64,000 nucleotides of DNA from the NCBI GenBank assembly GCA_045804965.1, contig JBJMMD010000037.1:1-64000 (forward strand), given 5' to 3'. Position numbers and translations under genes: made by a program. The notes beneath the pieces are model-generated. The model was not told the DNA's origin and ran no database searches. It was given only the letters and a program-made list of their open reading frames with translations. Shown here piece by piece: positions 26,057-34,098 of the stretch; position 1 is the stretch's first letter, and each line of letters opens with the position of its first letter. Origin of the DNA: CAVTUU01 sp045804965. GTDB lineage: Bacteria; Chloroflexota; Chloroflexia; Thermomicrobiales; UBA6265.

Positions 26057-27814
26057 ATGATCGGAGGGGCGGTGGATAGCCGGATTGACGGTCAACCGAT
26101 CCCTGGATTTCCTGGTGTTAAAGTCGAGCGAAACGTGTGTTGCGCGATGCGCGACGGCGTCAATCTCGCGGCTGACGTCTACCGGCCGGCCACCGGCGGG
26201 CCGTATCCCGTCCTCCTGATCCGCATTCCGTATGACAAAACTCAGGCCGAGAACGCCACCTATTCGCACCCTGCTCGGTATGCAAGCAAGGGGTACATCG
26301 TCGTTTCCCAAGACACGCGCGGCCGGTATCGATCTGAGGGCGAGTGGTATCCGTTCAGGCATGAAACTGAGGATGGTTATGAGACCATCGAGTGGGCCGC
26401 TAGGTTACCGAACTCGACCGGTAGGGTGGGGATGTACGGTTTTTCGTACGGCGGGGCGACCCAACTCTTGCCGGCGCGGAAGAAGCCCCCCAGTCTTGCG
26501 GCAATCTGTCCCGCAATGACCAGTTCTCAATATTACGAAGGTTGGACCTTTAACCAAGGCGCCTTTGCCTTGGCGTTCGCAAATTCCTGGGCGTTGAGTC
26601 TGGGGACTGACAACGCGCGACGCCGTAGCGATGCAGCGGCGATGGCTGGCTATGCTACTGCATTCGCGGCCGCGCTCGATTGGGATTGGTATTCGCCACT
26701 CGTTGACAATCCGCCGATGAAAACCGGCGACACCGGCTATTACTTCGATTGGATCGCACATCCGAGCTATGACGATTACTGGCGGCAATGGAGCATCGAC
26801 GAGGATTACGGCCAGATCGATGTGCCCGGTCTCCACATTGGAGGTTGGTACGATACCTTTTTGAGCGGAACGGTAAAGAATTTTGTTGGACTCGCTCAGG
26901 GAGCAGGATCGACCATGTCAAGAGAGGCCCAGCGACTGATCATCGGGCCGTGGTTTCACATTCCGTGGAAGCCACTGGTCGGTGAATCCGGCGATCGGGC
27001 ATCTGCACAGGTCGTTGACGATTGGCAGCTTGCCTGGTTTGACCAGCATTTGAAGGGTCTTGGTTCGGCGTTCGGCGCGCCGGTCAATGTCTTCGTCATG
27101 GGCGAGCATCGGTGGCGATCCTTTACAACGTGGCCTCCGGCAGAGAGTACTGAAACTCCGTGGTTTCTGCATAGCGACGGCCGCGCGAATTCGAAGTTTG
27201 GCGATGGCGAACTTTCGCATACGGTGCCCGCAGTGGAACCCGCGGATATCTTCACCTACGATCCCAACGCGCCCGTGCCCAGCGCAGGCGGTCACTCGTG
27301 CTGCTTTGACTTCGTCGCGCCGATGGGGCCCGCCGACCAGCAGGTTCGGGAGGAGTCAAACAACGTCTTGGTCTATACAAGTCCGCTTCTCGAACGCGAT
27401 CTCGTGCTCGTCGGTAACGCCTCGTTGTTGTTGCATGCAGCAACGTCGGCGGTGGACACTGACTGGACCGCACGATTTTGTCATGTTGATGCAGCCGGGA
27501 TGTCGACGAACATTCAAGAGGGAATCGTCCGCTCTCGTTATCGTGAGTCGATCTCGCAGCCGAGGATGCTCGAACGTGACGCCATCTATGCCTATGAGAT
27601 CGTGCTTGGGCCAGTTGGGATACGCATTCCGGCTGGACATCGACTGCGAGTGCAAGTGTCGAGCAGCGACTTCCCGCAATGGGACCGCAATTTGAACACC
27701 GGCGGGCCGCTGGGGACCGAAGGGATGATGCAAGCGGTCGTGGCGACACAAGTCATTCTTCACGATCAAGACCACCCGTCGCGATTGATCCTGCCCGTGA
27801 TCGAGCAAATGTGA
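26057..27814 (+). CDS. CocE/NonD family hydrolase (S15 peptidase-like)
   Basis: The 585 residues form an alpha/beta-hydrolase with the nucleophile Ser in MYGFSYGGATQ, the acid Asp in HIGGWYDTFLSGT, and the His in LIIGPWFHIPW. The C-terminal jelly-roll domain follows (from about 340), as in CocE and X-Pro dipeptidyl peptidases. Substrates in this family range from esters to acylated dipeptides; none can be assigned. No signal peptide is seen, so it is probably cytoplasmic. The stop TGA overlaps the ATG of the next gene. Confidence 0.9.
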   Translation: MIGGAVDSRIDGQPIPGFPGVKVERNVCCAMRDGVNLAADVYRPATGGPYPVLLIRIPYDKTQAENATYSHPARYASKGYIVVSQDTRGRYRSEGEWYPFRHETEDGYETIEWAARLPNSTGRVGMYGFSYGGATQLLPARKKPPSLAAICPAMTSSQYYEGWTFNQGAFALAFANSWALSLGTDNARRRSDAAAMAGYATAFAAALDWDWYSPLVDNPPMKTGDTGYYFDWIAHPSYDDYWRQWSIDEDYGQIDVPGLHIGGWYDTFLSGTVKNFVGLAQGAGSTMSREAQRLIIGPWFHIPWKPLVGESGDRASAQVVDDWQLAWFDQHLKGLGSAFGAPVNVFVMGEHRWRSFTTWPPAESTETPWFLHSDGRANSKFGDGELSHTVPAVEPADIFTYDPNAPVPSAGGHSCCFDFVAPMGPADQQVREESNNVLVYTSPLLERDLVLVGNASLLLHAATSAVDTDWTARFCHVDAAGMSTNIQEGIVRSRYRESISQPRMLERDAIYAYEIVLGPVGIRIPAGHRLRVQVSSSDFPQWDRNLNTGGPLGTEGMMQAVVATQVILHDQDHPSRLILPVIEQM

Positions 27815-28713
27815 TGGTCCACCGCCGGAGTGAGCTTTCAGTTCCCGCGTCGAACTGGAAAATGATCGAGAAGGCCCTGGCGTCGGACGCGGATATCGCC
27901 TTCCTCGATTTGGAAGACTCGGTCGCACCTTCTGAAAAACCGCCCGCCCGGCGCAATGTTGTGCGCGCCATGCGCGAGCTCGATTGGCGGGGCAAACCGC
28001 GCGCGTTCCGCGTGAACGGGTTGGGAACTCCGCACTTCTACCGCGACATCGTCGAGGTGTTCGACGACGTCCAGGGCAATATCGACTTCGTGATCTTGCC
28101 CAAGGCGGAGTCGACGACTGACATTGCGAAGATTTCAACAGTCCTACGGAAGCTTGAAACGGAAGCGGGCCTTGAGCAGAAGCTGGGCATCGAAGTCCAA
28201 ATCGAGAGCGCCAAGGGCTTGCTCAATGCCGCCGCGATTGCGGCGGCTAACCCGCGGATCAACGCGATCACCTTCGGTCCAGGAGATTATTCGGCGTCGG
28301 TCGGTATGCCGAGTGTATCGATCGGCGCACGCGACGAATGGGATGAAGCGTATGGCGCCGACCGCTGGCATTTTGCGATGCAGACCGTCCTCGTGGCGGG
28401 CCGAGCGGCGGGCGTCAGCGTGATTGATGGACCGTTCGCCGACTTCCGGGACGCTGAGGGATTTCGCACGTCTTGCCGGCGTGCCCGATCGCTTGGATTC
28501 GACGGGAAGTGGTGCATTCACCCTGGGCAGATTGCCGTCGCCAACGAAGTCTTTTCACCCACAGTAGAAGAGATTACCTGGGCCACCGACGTTGTTTCCG
28601 CGTATGAGACCGCGAAGCGCAAAGGCGAAGGTGCTGTTGCAGTCGGGAACACGATGATTGACGCCGCGAGCGTGCGCATGGCGAAGCGGATCGTCGAAGA
28701 CACCGCCGGCTGA
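27814..28713 (+). CDS. HpcH/HpaI-type CoA ester lyase (citrate lyase beta-like)
   Basis: The 299-residue TIM-barrel protein carries FLDLEDSVAPSEK, DFVILPKAES, IEVQIESAKGLLN, ITFGPGDYSASVG and the C-terminal KWCIHPGQIAVANEVF. These belong to the CitE/malyl-CoA lyase group, which cleaves or hydrolyses CoA esters such as malyl-CoA or citramalyl-CoA. The start at 27814 overlaps the previous stop as TGATG. Pairing with a CocE-like hydrolase is unusual and gives no clear pathway. Confidence 0.88.
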   Translation: MVHRRSELSVPASNWKMIEKALASDADIAFLDLEDSVAPSEKPPARRNVVRAMRELDWRGKPRAFRVNGLGTPHFYRDIVEVFDDVQGNIDFVILPKAESTTDIAKISTVLRKLETEAGLEQKLGIEVQIESAKGLLNAAAIAAANPRINAITFGPGDYSASVGMPSVSIGARDEWDEAYGADRWHFAMQTVLVAGRAAGVSVIDGPFADFRDAEGFRTSCRRARSLGFDGKWCIHPGQIAVANEVFSPTVEEITWATDVVSAYETAKRKGEGAVAVGNTMIDAASVRMAKRIVEDTAG

Positions 28714-28727
28714 AGTTTGCACAAGAA

Positions 28728-28753
28728 CGGGGTGACGCATTTCCGTCACCCCG
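28728..28753. terminator. Bidirectional hairpin terminator
   Basis: A perfect 10-base stem (CGGGGTGACG with CGTCACCCCG) encloses a 6-base loop in the 65-base gap between two convergent genes. U-runs on both sides are weak, but position and symmetry fit a shared terminator. Confidence 0.65.
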
Positions 28754-28778
28754 TGAACTTCCTTGGGATATTGGTGAG

Positions 28779-29273
28779 TTACTCGGCGGGAGTCTCCGCC
28801 GTTACCTCACCGGCCGGTGCGACTTCGGGCTCTGCGGGAGCCTCCGATACTGCTGAGGCGTCTGGCGCGGCAGCGACTTCTTCGACTTGTTCGGTCTCGG
28901 ACGATTGAGCTTCGGCTTCCGTTTCTGCTTCAGCACGAGACGCGGCGCGAGCTGCTCTCGCTTCTGCAGCAGCGGCGGCGGTCGCCTCTTCTTGACGCTG
29001 TTGCTCTTGCTCCAACGCGGTAGCTCTCGCCGAAATCCGCTGCTGGCGCTTGGACGTGCGGGCCTCGCTCGTTGTGGCGCGGTCGACGCGCTTCATGAAG
29101 CGCTCGACCTGTCCCGCTGTGTCGACGATCCGCTGCTCGCCGGTGTAGAAGGGATGGCAGACACTGCAGAGGTCGGTGCGCAAAACCGGCTTGGTGGAGC
29201 GGGTGGTAAAGGTGTTACCGCAGGCGCAGGTCACCTGCGCTTCGACGTAATTCGGGTGGATTCCTGGTTTCAT
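28779..29273 (-). CDS. rpmE: 50S ribosomal protein L31 with long C-terminal tail
   Basis: Residues 1-68 are a normal zinc-binding L31: MKPGIHPNYVEAQVTCACGNTF, the CSVC pair, HPFYTG and QRIVDTAGQVERFMKR. The following 95 or so residues are a low-complexity tail, first basic and helical (TSKRQQRISARATALEQEQQ), then rich in Ala, Glu, Val and Pro. Typical L31 proteins have about 70-90 residues. The frame is clean to the stop, so the tail is not a frameshift artefact. It is last in the rplU-rpmA-rpmE run. Confidence 0.92.
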   Translation of the reverse strand: MKPGIHPNYVEAQVTCACGNTFTTRSTKPVLRTDLCSVCHPFYTGEQRIVDTAGQVERFMKRVDRATTSEARTSKRQQRISARATALEQEQQRQEEATAAAAAEARAARAASRAEAETEAEAQSSETEQVEEVAAAPDASAVSEAPAEPEVAPAGEVTAETPAE

Positions 29274-29337
29274 GTTTCTCGCAACTCCAATGCCGGATAC
29301 GTAGTAACTACCGGCTCGGATAATTTCGTTCGATTAA

Positions 29338-29655
29338 TTAGTCTGCCGCCGGGGCCATCTCCGCGACAGCGACCTTCGGCGTCCCGCCAATTGGCGCAAT
29401 TTCGGGTGGATACACGCTGATGCGGCGTTTGTTCCGGGTTACCGGCTCGAACTTGACGACGCCGTCGATCAACGAATAAATCGTATGATCTTTCCCGATG
29501 CCGACGTTGTTGCCGACCCAGAACTGCGTGCCCCGTTGGCGCACGACGATGGTGCCCGCGCGAACGAGCTGACCATCGGAACGCTTAACGCCAAGGCGCT
29601 TTGATTCACTATCGCGGCCGTTCCGAGAACTGCCGACTCCCTTCTTATGGGCCAT
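29338..29655 (-). CDS. rpmA: 50S ribosomal protein L27
   Basis: It lies near the peptidyl transferase centre of the 50S subunit. AHKKGVGSSRNGRDSESKRLGVKRSDGQ, AGTIVVRQRG and GIGKDHTIYSLIDGVVKFE are canonical. The mature N-terminus starts directly at MAHKKG, without the cleavable extension found in Firmicutes. At 105 residues it is about 15-20 longer than most, because of a C-terminal Pro/Ala/Val tail. It follows rplU by 31 bases. Confidence 0.95.
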   Translation of the reverse strand: MAHKKGVGSSRNGRDSESKRLGVKRSDGQLVRAGTIVVRQRGTQFWVGNNVGIGKDHTIYSLIDGVVKFEPVTRNKRRISVYPPEIAPIGGTPKVAVAEMAPAAD

Positions 29656-29686
29656 CGTAAGGCTCCTCTAGCGTGTCACTTGGCCG

Positions 29687-30109
29687 TTAGACGTTGATCC
29701 CGGTGATCGTCAAGTGCGTCAACGATTGCCGGTGGCCGATCTTTCGACGATATCGCTTCTTCGGTTTGTACTTGAAGACGTGGATCTTCTCGCCGCGGAA
29801 GTGATCGTCGACCTTCGCGGTCACAGTTGCACCCTTCACAACCGGGGTTCCGACTTGCGTCTTGCCATCGCCGCCGAGCAGAAGCACGCGATCGATCGTG
29901 ATCTCGTTGCTCTCCTCGGCCGCCAAGCGCTCGACCGAAATGCGGTCCCCGACGCTCACGCGGTATTGCTTGCCGCCAGTCTCAATGATTGCGTAGCCAT
30001 TAGCCGACGCTGCATCAGCTTTTGCTTCGGTCTTCTTCTTTGCCCGCGGCTTGGGTGTTTTTATTTCTGGCTCTTCTGGCGTCTCGTTTGGTGTTTCTGA
30101 TTCAGTCAT
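29687..30109 (-). CDS. rplU: 50S ribosomal protein L21 with N-terminal extension
   Basis: The L21 domain spans about residues 38-140: YAIIETGGKQYRVSVGDRISVERL, then FRGEKIHVFKYKPKKRYRRKIGHRQSLTHLTI. The first 37 residues are an added segment, acidic at first (TESETPNETPEEPE) and then Lys/Ala-rich. It is the first gene of the L21-L27-L31 operon and divergent from the haem operon. Confidence 0.94.
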   Translation of the reverse strand: MTESETPNETPEEPEIKTPKPRAKKKTEAKADAASANGYAIIETGGKQYRVSVGDRISVERLAAEESNEITIDRVLLLGGDGKTQVGTPVVKGATVTAKVDDHFRGEKIHVFKYKPKKRYRRKIGHRQSLTHLTITGINV

Positions 30110-30333
30110 CGTCCGTCTCGCAACGAATAAGCACGACGTGCGGAACTATGCGCGCACAAAATCAGGTGCGACACGCACCCGCGAAGGGGTAGTGTACCAC
30201 AGGCAGGCGAGGCGATTAGGCAGCAGCGTTCCGGCGTTAATTAGTCCAATTGAGTCTGACATTGCCCCGAGATGACTGGACTTTCGACCGAACGATTTGG
30301 CCCGGCAGTTATGCCAGGTTGTCGCTGATTTGG

Positions 30334-30363
30334 TTGACACCGTCGATACAGAGTTCCTAGAAT
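30334..30363 (+). promoter_or_regulatory. Promoter of the haem operon
   Basis: TTGACA (30334-30339) and TAGAAT (30358-30363) are 18 bases apart on the plus strand, near consensus. The start of hemCD is at 30537, so the transcript would have a leader of about 165 bases. The 427-base gap 30110-30536 between rplU and hemCD holds no gene I can support and no recognisable riboswitch. Confidence 0.6.
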
Positions 30364-30536
30364 CAGGGCAGTATAAATATTTGCACAGATTTGCCATTTT
30401 TGCCTAGATTTTCAGCAGATTTTAGCTCTTCTTGCCGGGGAATCGCCGTGATTGCGACGGACGTCAAAGCTCAGATTGCGATCAGCTTCGCGACGTGCAC
30501 TCGCGGCTTTGAGCAATTCTCGCGCGGTACTTTGAC

Positions 30537-32261
30537 ATGAGTGCGATGCCGACTGTGCGGTTCGGCACACGGGGCAGTGCGCTCGCGCGGGCCCAGACCG
30601 CGTTCGTGATCGCACGCTTTTCCTCCAGTCATCCGGAGATAAGCTCGGAGACAGTCATCATCCAGACCGAAGGTGACCGCGACAAGACCTCATCGCTGAC
30701 CGTTATCGGCGGTCGGGGGGTCTTCACGAACGCCCTGCAGGATGCGCTGCGCCATGGCGACATCGACGCCGCGGTTCATTCGGCAAAAGACCTTCCTACC
30801 GAGGCGCAGCCTGATCTCATGATTGCCGCGTTCCTTGGGCGAACCGATGCCCGGGACGTGCTCGTCAGTAAACACAATCGATCGCTTGCCGCGCTCAATC
30901 CGAATCCTGTGATCGGCACATCCTCTCGGCGGCGTGCGGTTCAGGTCTTGAAGCTGAGGCCAGATGCAAGGATTGTCGACCTTCGCGGCAACATTGATAC
31001 GCGGCTGCGTAAAGCGTTTGAAACAGAACTCGATGGCGTTGTTCTGGCCGCTGCCGGGATCGAACGGATGGGCTGGTCAGATCAAATTACCGAATACCTC
31101 CCGATTGAAATCGCCGTGCCGTCGCCCGGTCAAGGTGCTCTCGCCATCGAGATTCGAGCCGGTGAGAGCGGTCCCGTATCTCTATTAGCCGAACTTGATG
31201 ACCTTGATCTATCGATCGCGGTCAAGACGGAGCGCGCCTTTTTGCGCGGAACGGGCGGCGGATGCACGAGTCCAGTCGGAGCGTTTGCATCAGTCGAAGG
31301 CGACCATGTGCGATTGCGGGCGATGCTCAGCTTGGCCGACGGCACACGCGTCGACTGGATCGACGAACGCGCTCCGGTGGTGGACGCGGAAATGTTTGCA
31401 CGGTCGCGGGCAATGGAATTGCTCGCGACGCTTGAATCACCTTCATCCTTGAAGGGGAAGCGAATTCTCGTCACCCGCGGAACCAAAGAGGACGGTCTCT
31501 CAACTGGTCTACGCGCGCGAGGTGCAGAAACGATTGTCGCGCCGGTCAACCAAATCGAACGCGTTGACAGCCGAGCGATTGATTTAGCCTTGAAGCCCTG
31601 GGACGGAGCACATTTCGATTGGATCGTGTTCACGAGCCAAAATGCTGTCGACGGGCTCGCCGATTCTCAGACTGGCTTACGACTCATCGAGGGGGCCTCG
31701 GTGGCGGCCGTGGGAAGCGCGACCACTCGCAAGCTCCGGGAACGTGGGATCGATGTTGACGTCCAGCCCGATGTTTTTTCCAGCGAGGCGCTCGTTGCAG
31801 AACTGGCCAAACATGATCTCAGCGGCAGGCACGTTCTATTCCCGCACGGCAATCTCGCCCGCGCAATGGTTCCTGAGAGGTTACGCGCATTGGGCGCGGA
31901 GGTCGAGGCCATCGAGGTTTACCGGACGTTGTCTGCGGAGACTATCGATCCAAATGTGGTGAATGACCTCTCGGATGGAACTGTCGATGCCGTGGTGTTT
32001 TGCTCGCCGTCGAGCGTCCATGGACTCTTGGATCTCCTCGGGGAGCAATCCGGCCACGTAAAGCAAACCGTTGTCGCGTGCATTGGGCCGACAACCGGGG
32101 ACGCCGCGCGAAAAGCTCGTTTGCCTGTTCTGATCCAACCAAATGAATCCACGATCGAATCGTTGATCGTTTCGCTCGAAATGCACTTCGCGGCTGAGGC
32201 TGCGGAAACTCAAGAACGCGTCGCGGCGTCGCCTTCGAGAGAAGGGAGATTGAGCGGATGA
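30537..32261 (+). CDS. hemC: HemC-HemD fusion: hydroxymethylbilane synthase / uroporphyrinogen-III synthase
   Basis: Two successive haem enzymes are joined in one 574-residue chain. Residues 1-300 are porphobilinogen deaminase: VRFGTRGSALARAQT, catalytic Asp85 in HSAKDLPTE, GTSSRRRAVQ, LRGNIDTRL, and Cys243 in GGGCTSPVG, which holds the dipyrromethane cofactor. From about residue 306 (LKGKRILVTRG) to 555 lies a HemD domain with FTSQNAVDGL, AVGSATTRKLRERGI and VFCSPSSVHGLLDL. The fusion should pass the unstable linear tetrapyrrole straight to ring closure. The stop overlaps the hemB ATG by 4 bases. Confidence 0.94.
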   Translation: MSAMPTVRFGTRGSALARAQTAFVIARFSSSHPEISSETVIIQTEGDRDKTSSLTVIGGRGVFTNALQDALRHGDIDAAVHSAKDLPTEAQPDLMIAAFLGRTDARDVLVSKHNRSLAALNPNPVIGTSSRRRAVQVLKLRPDARIVDLRGNIDTRLRKAFETELDGVVLAAAGIERMGWSDQITEYLPIEIAVPSPGQGALAIEIRAGESGPVSLLAELDDLDLSIAVKTERAFLRGTGGGCTSPVGAFASVEGDHVRLRAMLSLADGTRVDWIDERAPVVDAEMFARSRAMELLATLESPSSLKGKRILVTRGTKEDGLSTGLRARGAETIVAPVNQIERVDSRAIDLALKPWDGAHFDWIVFTSQNAVDGLADSQTGLRLIEGASVAAVGSATTRKLRERGIDVDVQPDVFSSEALVAELAKHDLSGRHVLFPHGNLARAMVPERLRALGAEVEAIEVYRTLSAETIDPNVVNDLSDGTVDAVVFCSPSSVHGLLDLLGEQSGHVKQTVVACIGPTTGDAARKARLPVLIQPNESTIESLIVSLEMHFAAEAAETQERVAASPSREGRLSG

Positions 32262-33280
32262 GCCAGAAAGATGGGCGCCGGGATTTCCGCCGGACGCGCC
32301 GGTTGCGACGCACGGCTGCGATCCGGCGCCTCGTCTCGGAAACGACGATTTCCGCCGAGGACTTCATTTATCCGCTTTTTATCACCCATGGGTCAGACGT
32401 CAGGCACGAGATCAACTCGATGCCGGGGCAATATCAACTCTCGGTCGATCAACTTCCCGCCGAGGTCGACGAGATTCAAGAACTCGACATTCCCGCGGTT
32501 ATCCTTTTCGGTATTCCCGAGGAGAAGGACGCGGAGGCGACGGGCGCGTACGATCCGAACGGCGTCGTTCAAGAAGCAGTGCGGGCGATTAAATGGCACG
32601 CGCCGGATGTGCTCGTCATCACGGATGTCTGCGCCTGCGAATACACGACGCATGGGCATTGCGGCATCTTGAAGGGAGACGAAGTCGATAACGACAAAAC
32701 GCTGGAAGTGCTGGCGAAGGCGTCTGTGAGTCACGCTGAGGCTGGAGCCGATATGGTTGCGCCGTCCGACATGATGGATGGGCGCGTTGCCGCGATTAGG
32801 GCCGCCCTGGATCGTGCCGGTCATGTCAACATGCCGATCATGTCGTATGCGGCAAAATACGCCTCTGGGTATTACGGCCCGTTTCGCGAGGCGGCGGAAA
32901 GCATGCCTGCATTTGGCGACAGGCGTTCGCACCAAATGGATCCCGGCAACGCTCGAGAAGCGCTGACCGAGATCGCAATCGACCTCGACGAGGGCGCGGA
33001 TGTCATTATCGTCAAGCCCGCCCTGGCATACTTGGACGTCTTGCACCGGGCCAGGACGACGTTCAACGCGCCGCTCGTTGCCTACAACGTCTCTGGCGAA
33101 TACGCCATGATCAAGGCGGCCGCTCAACTCGGTTGGATCGACGAGCGACGAGTGACCTTGGAGACATTGCTCGCAATAAAGCGCGCGGGCGCAGGCAGGA
33201 TCATTTCGTACCATGCGAAGGAAGTTGCACGCTGGTTGGCCGAGGAGCGTTCAGCATCGCGTCGCCAAATTAGCGTCTAA
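32258..33280 (+). CDS. hemB: Delta-aminolevulinic acid dehydratase (porphobilinogen synthase)
   Basis: It joins two aminolevulinates to form porphobilinogen. The zinc ligands are Cys125, Cys127 and Cys135 in DVCACEYTTHGHCG, marking the zinc-dependent form. The Schiff-base lysines are Lys200 (SYAAKYASGYYGPFR) and Lys253 (VIIVKPALAYLD). The length of 340 residues is normal. The ATG overlaps the hemCD stop (ATGA), and hemQ follows. Confidence 0.96.
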   Translation: MSQKDGRRDFRRTRRLRRTAAIRRLVSETTISAEDFIYPLFITHGSDVRHEINSMPGQYQLSVDQLPAEVDEIQELDIPAVILFGIPEEKDAEATGAYDPNGVVQEAVRAIKWHAPDVLVITDVCACEYTTHGHCGILKGDEVDNDKTLEVLAKASVSHAEAGADMVAPSDMMDGRVAAIRAALDRAGHVNMPIMSYAAKYASGYYGPFREAAESMPAFGDRRSHQMDPGNAREALTEIAIDLDEGADVIIVKPALAYLDVLHRARTTFNAPLVAYNVSGEYAMIKAAAQLGWIDERRVTLETLLAIKRAGAGRIISYHAKEVARWLAEERSASRRQISV

Positions 33281-33310
33281 CCAGTAGTGAACGGCCAAGG
33301 AGAGCGTGTG

Positions 33311-34042
33311 ATGGGATTGGAAAGCCAACCAGGCCGACGGCAATATGTGAAGTTCGCCTTCTTCAAAGTCGCGCCTGAATGGCGACGACTTGACGTCACG
33401 ACTCGCGATCGGCAGCTCGCTGAGTTTCGCGATGTCGTCGAAGAGTGGACGGAGCGAAACCTGATCCGCTGTTATTCCACGGTGGGAACTCGGGGCGACG
33501 CCGACTTCATGATCTGGCAAGTCAGCTATGACCTGCACGATCAACAAGAGATGGCGGGCGAGTTGTTGGGGACTGATTTCGGCGGTTGGCTGACGACACC
33601 GTTTTCGTATCTCTCGATGACAAAAAATTCTCAGTATGTTGAGAAGTACTCCGGGCCGGATCGAGACAAGTTCACACGGCTGAACCTCGCGCCGGGCGAG
33701 CACAAGTACCTCTTCGTCTATCCCCTGACCAAACTACGCGGCTGGTACACATTGTCGAAGGAAGAGCGCCAGGAGGCAATGAATCAGCATATCGCCATCG
33801 GTCACACCTATTCCTCGGTGAAGCTGAACACAACATATTCGTTCGGTTTGGACGATCAAGAATTCGTGCTCGCGTTCGAAACGGACGAGCCAGGCGATTT
33901 CCTCGATCTCGTGCAAGAACTGCGCGGCTCTATGTCGAGCGCCTACACCGAACGTGACATCCCAATCTTTACCTGTATCGCGGTAACGGCCGAGAAGATG
34001 CTTCGGGCGCTTTCCCGAACGCGGGTAGGCACGGCAGTCTAG
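33311..34042 (+). CDS. hemQ: HemQ-type haem-binding protein (chlorite dismutase family)
   Basis: In the coproporphyrin-dependent pathway HemQ decarboxylates coprohaem to haem b. The 243-residue protein has the HemQ-type motif FVYPLTKLRGWYTL and the proximal-His region NQHIAIGHTYSSVK, with the C-terminal ferredoxin-like domain. True chlorite dismutases carry an Arg in the distal pocket; the context here inside a hem operon argues for HemQ. The ATG at 33311 has AGGAG about 9 bases upstream, better than the GTG at 33287. Confidence 0.9.
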   Translation: MGLESQPGRRQYVKFAFFKVAPEWRRLDVTTRDRQLAEFRDVVEEWTERNLIRCYSTVGTRGDADFMIWQVSYDLHDQQEMAGELLGTDFGGWLTTPFSYLSMTKNSQYVEKYSGPDRDKFTRLNLAPGEHKYLFVYPLTKLRGWYTLSKEERQEAMNQHIAIGHTYSSVKLNTTYSFGLDDQEFVLAFETDEPGDFLDLVQELRGSMSSAYTERDIPIFTCIAVTAEKMLRALSRTRVGTAV

Positions 34043-34098
34043 TGGAAAGTGCCGCGGGAATAGGTGAACGCTCTCGGGCGGTGAATACGCGGGGAGCG

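Noticed and set aside
32393..33214. 273-codon minus-strand frame
   Set aside because: Antisense to hemB and without any recognisable domain.
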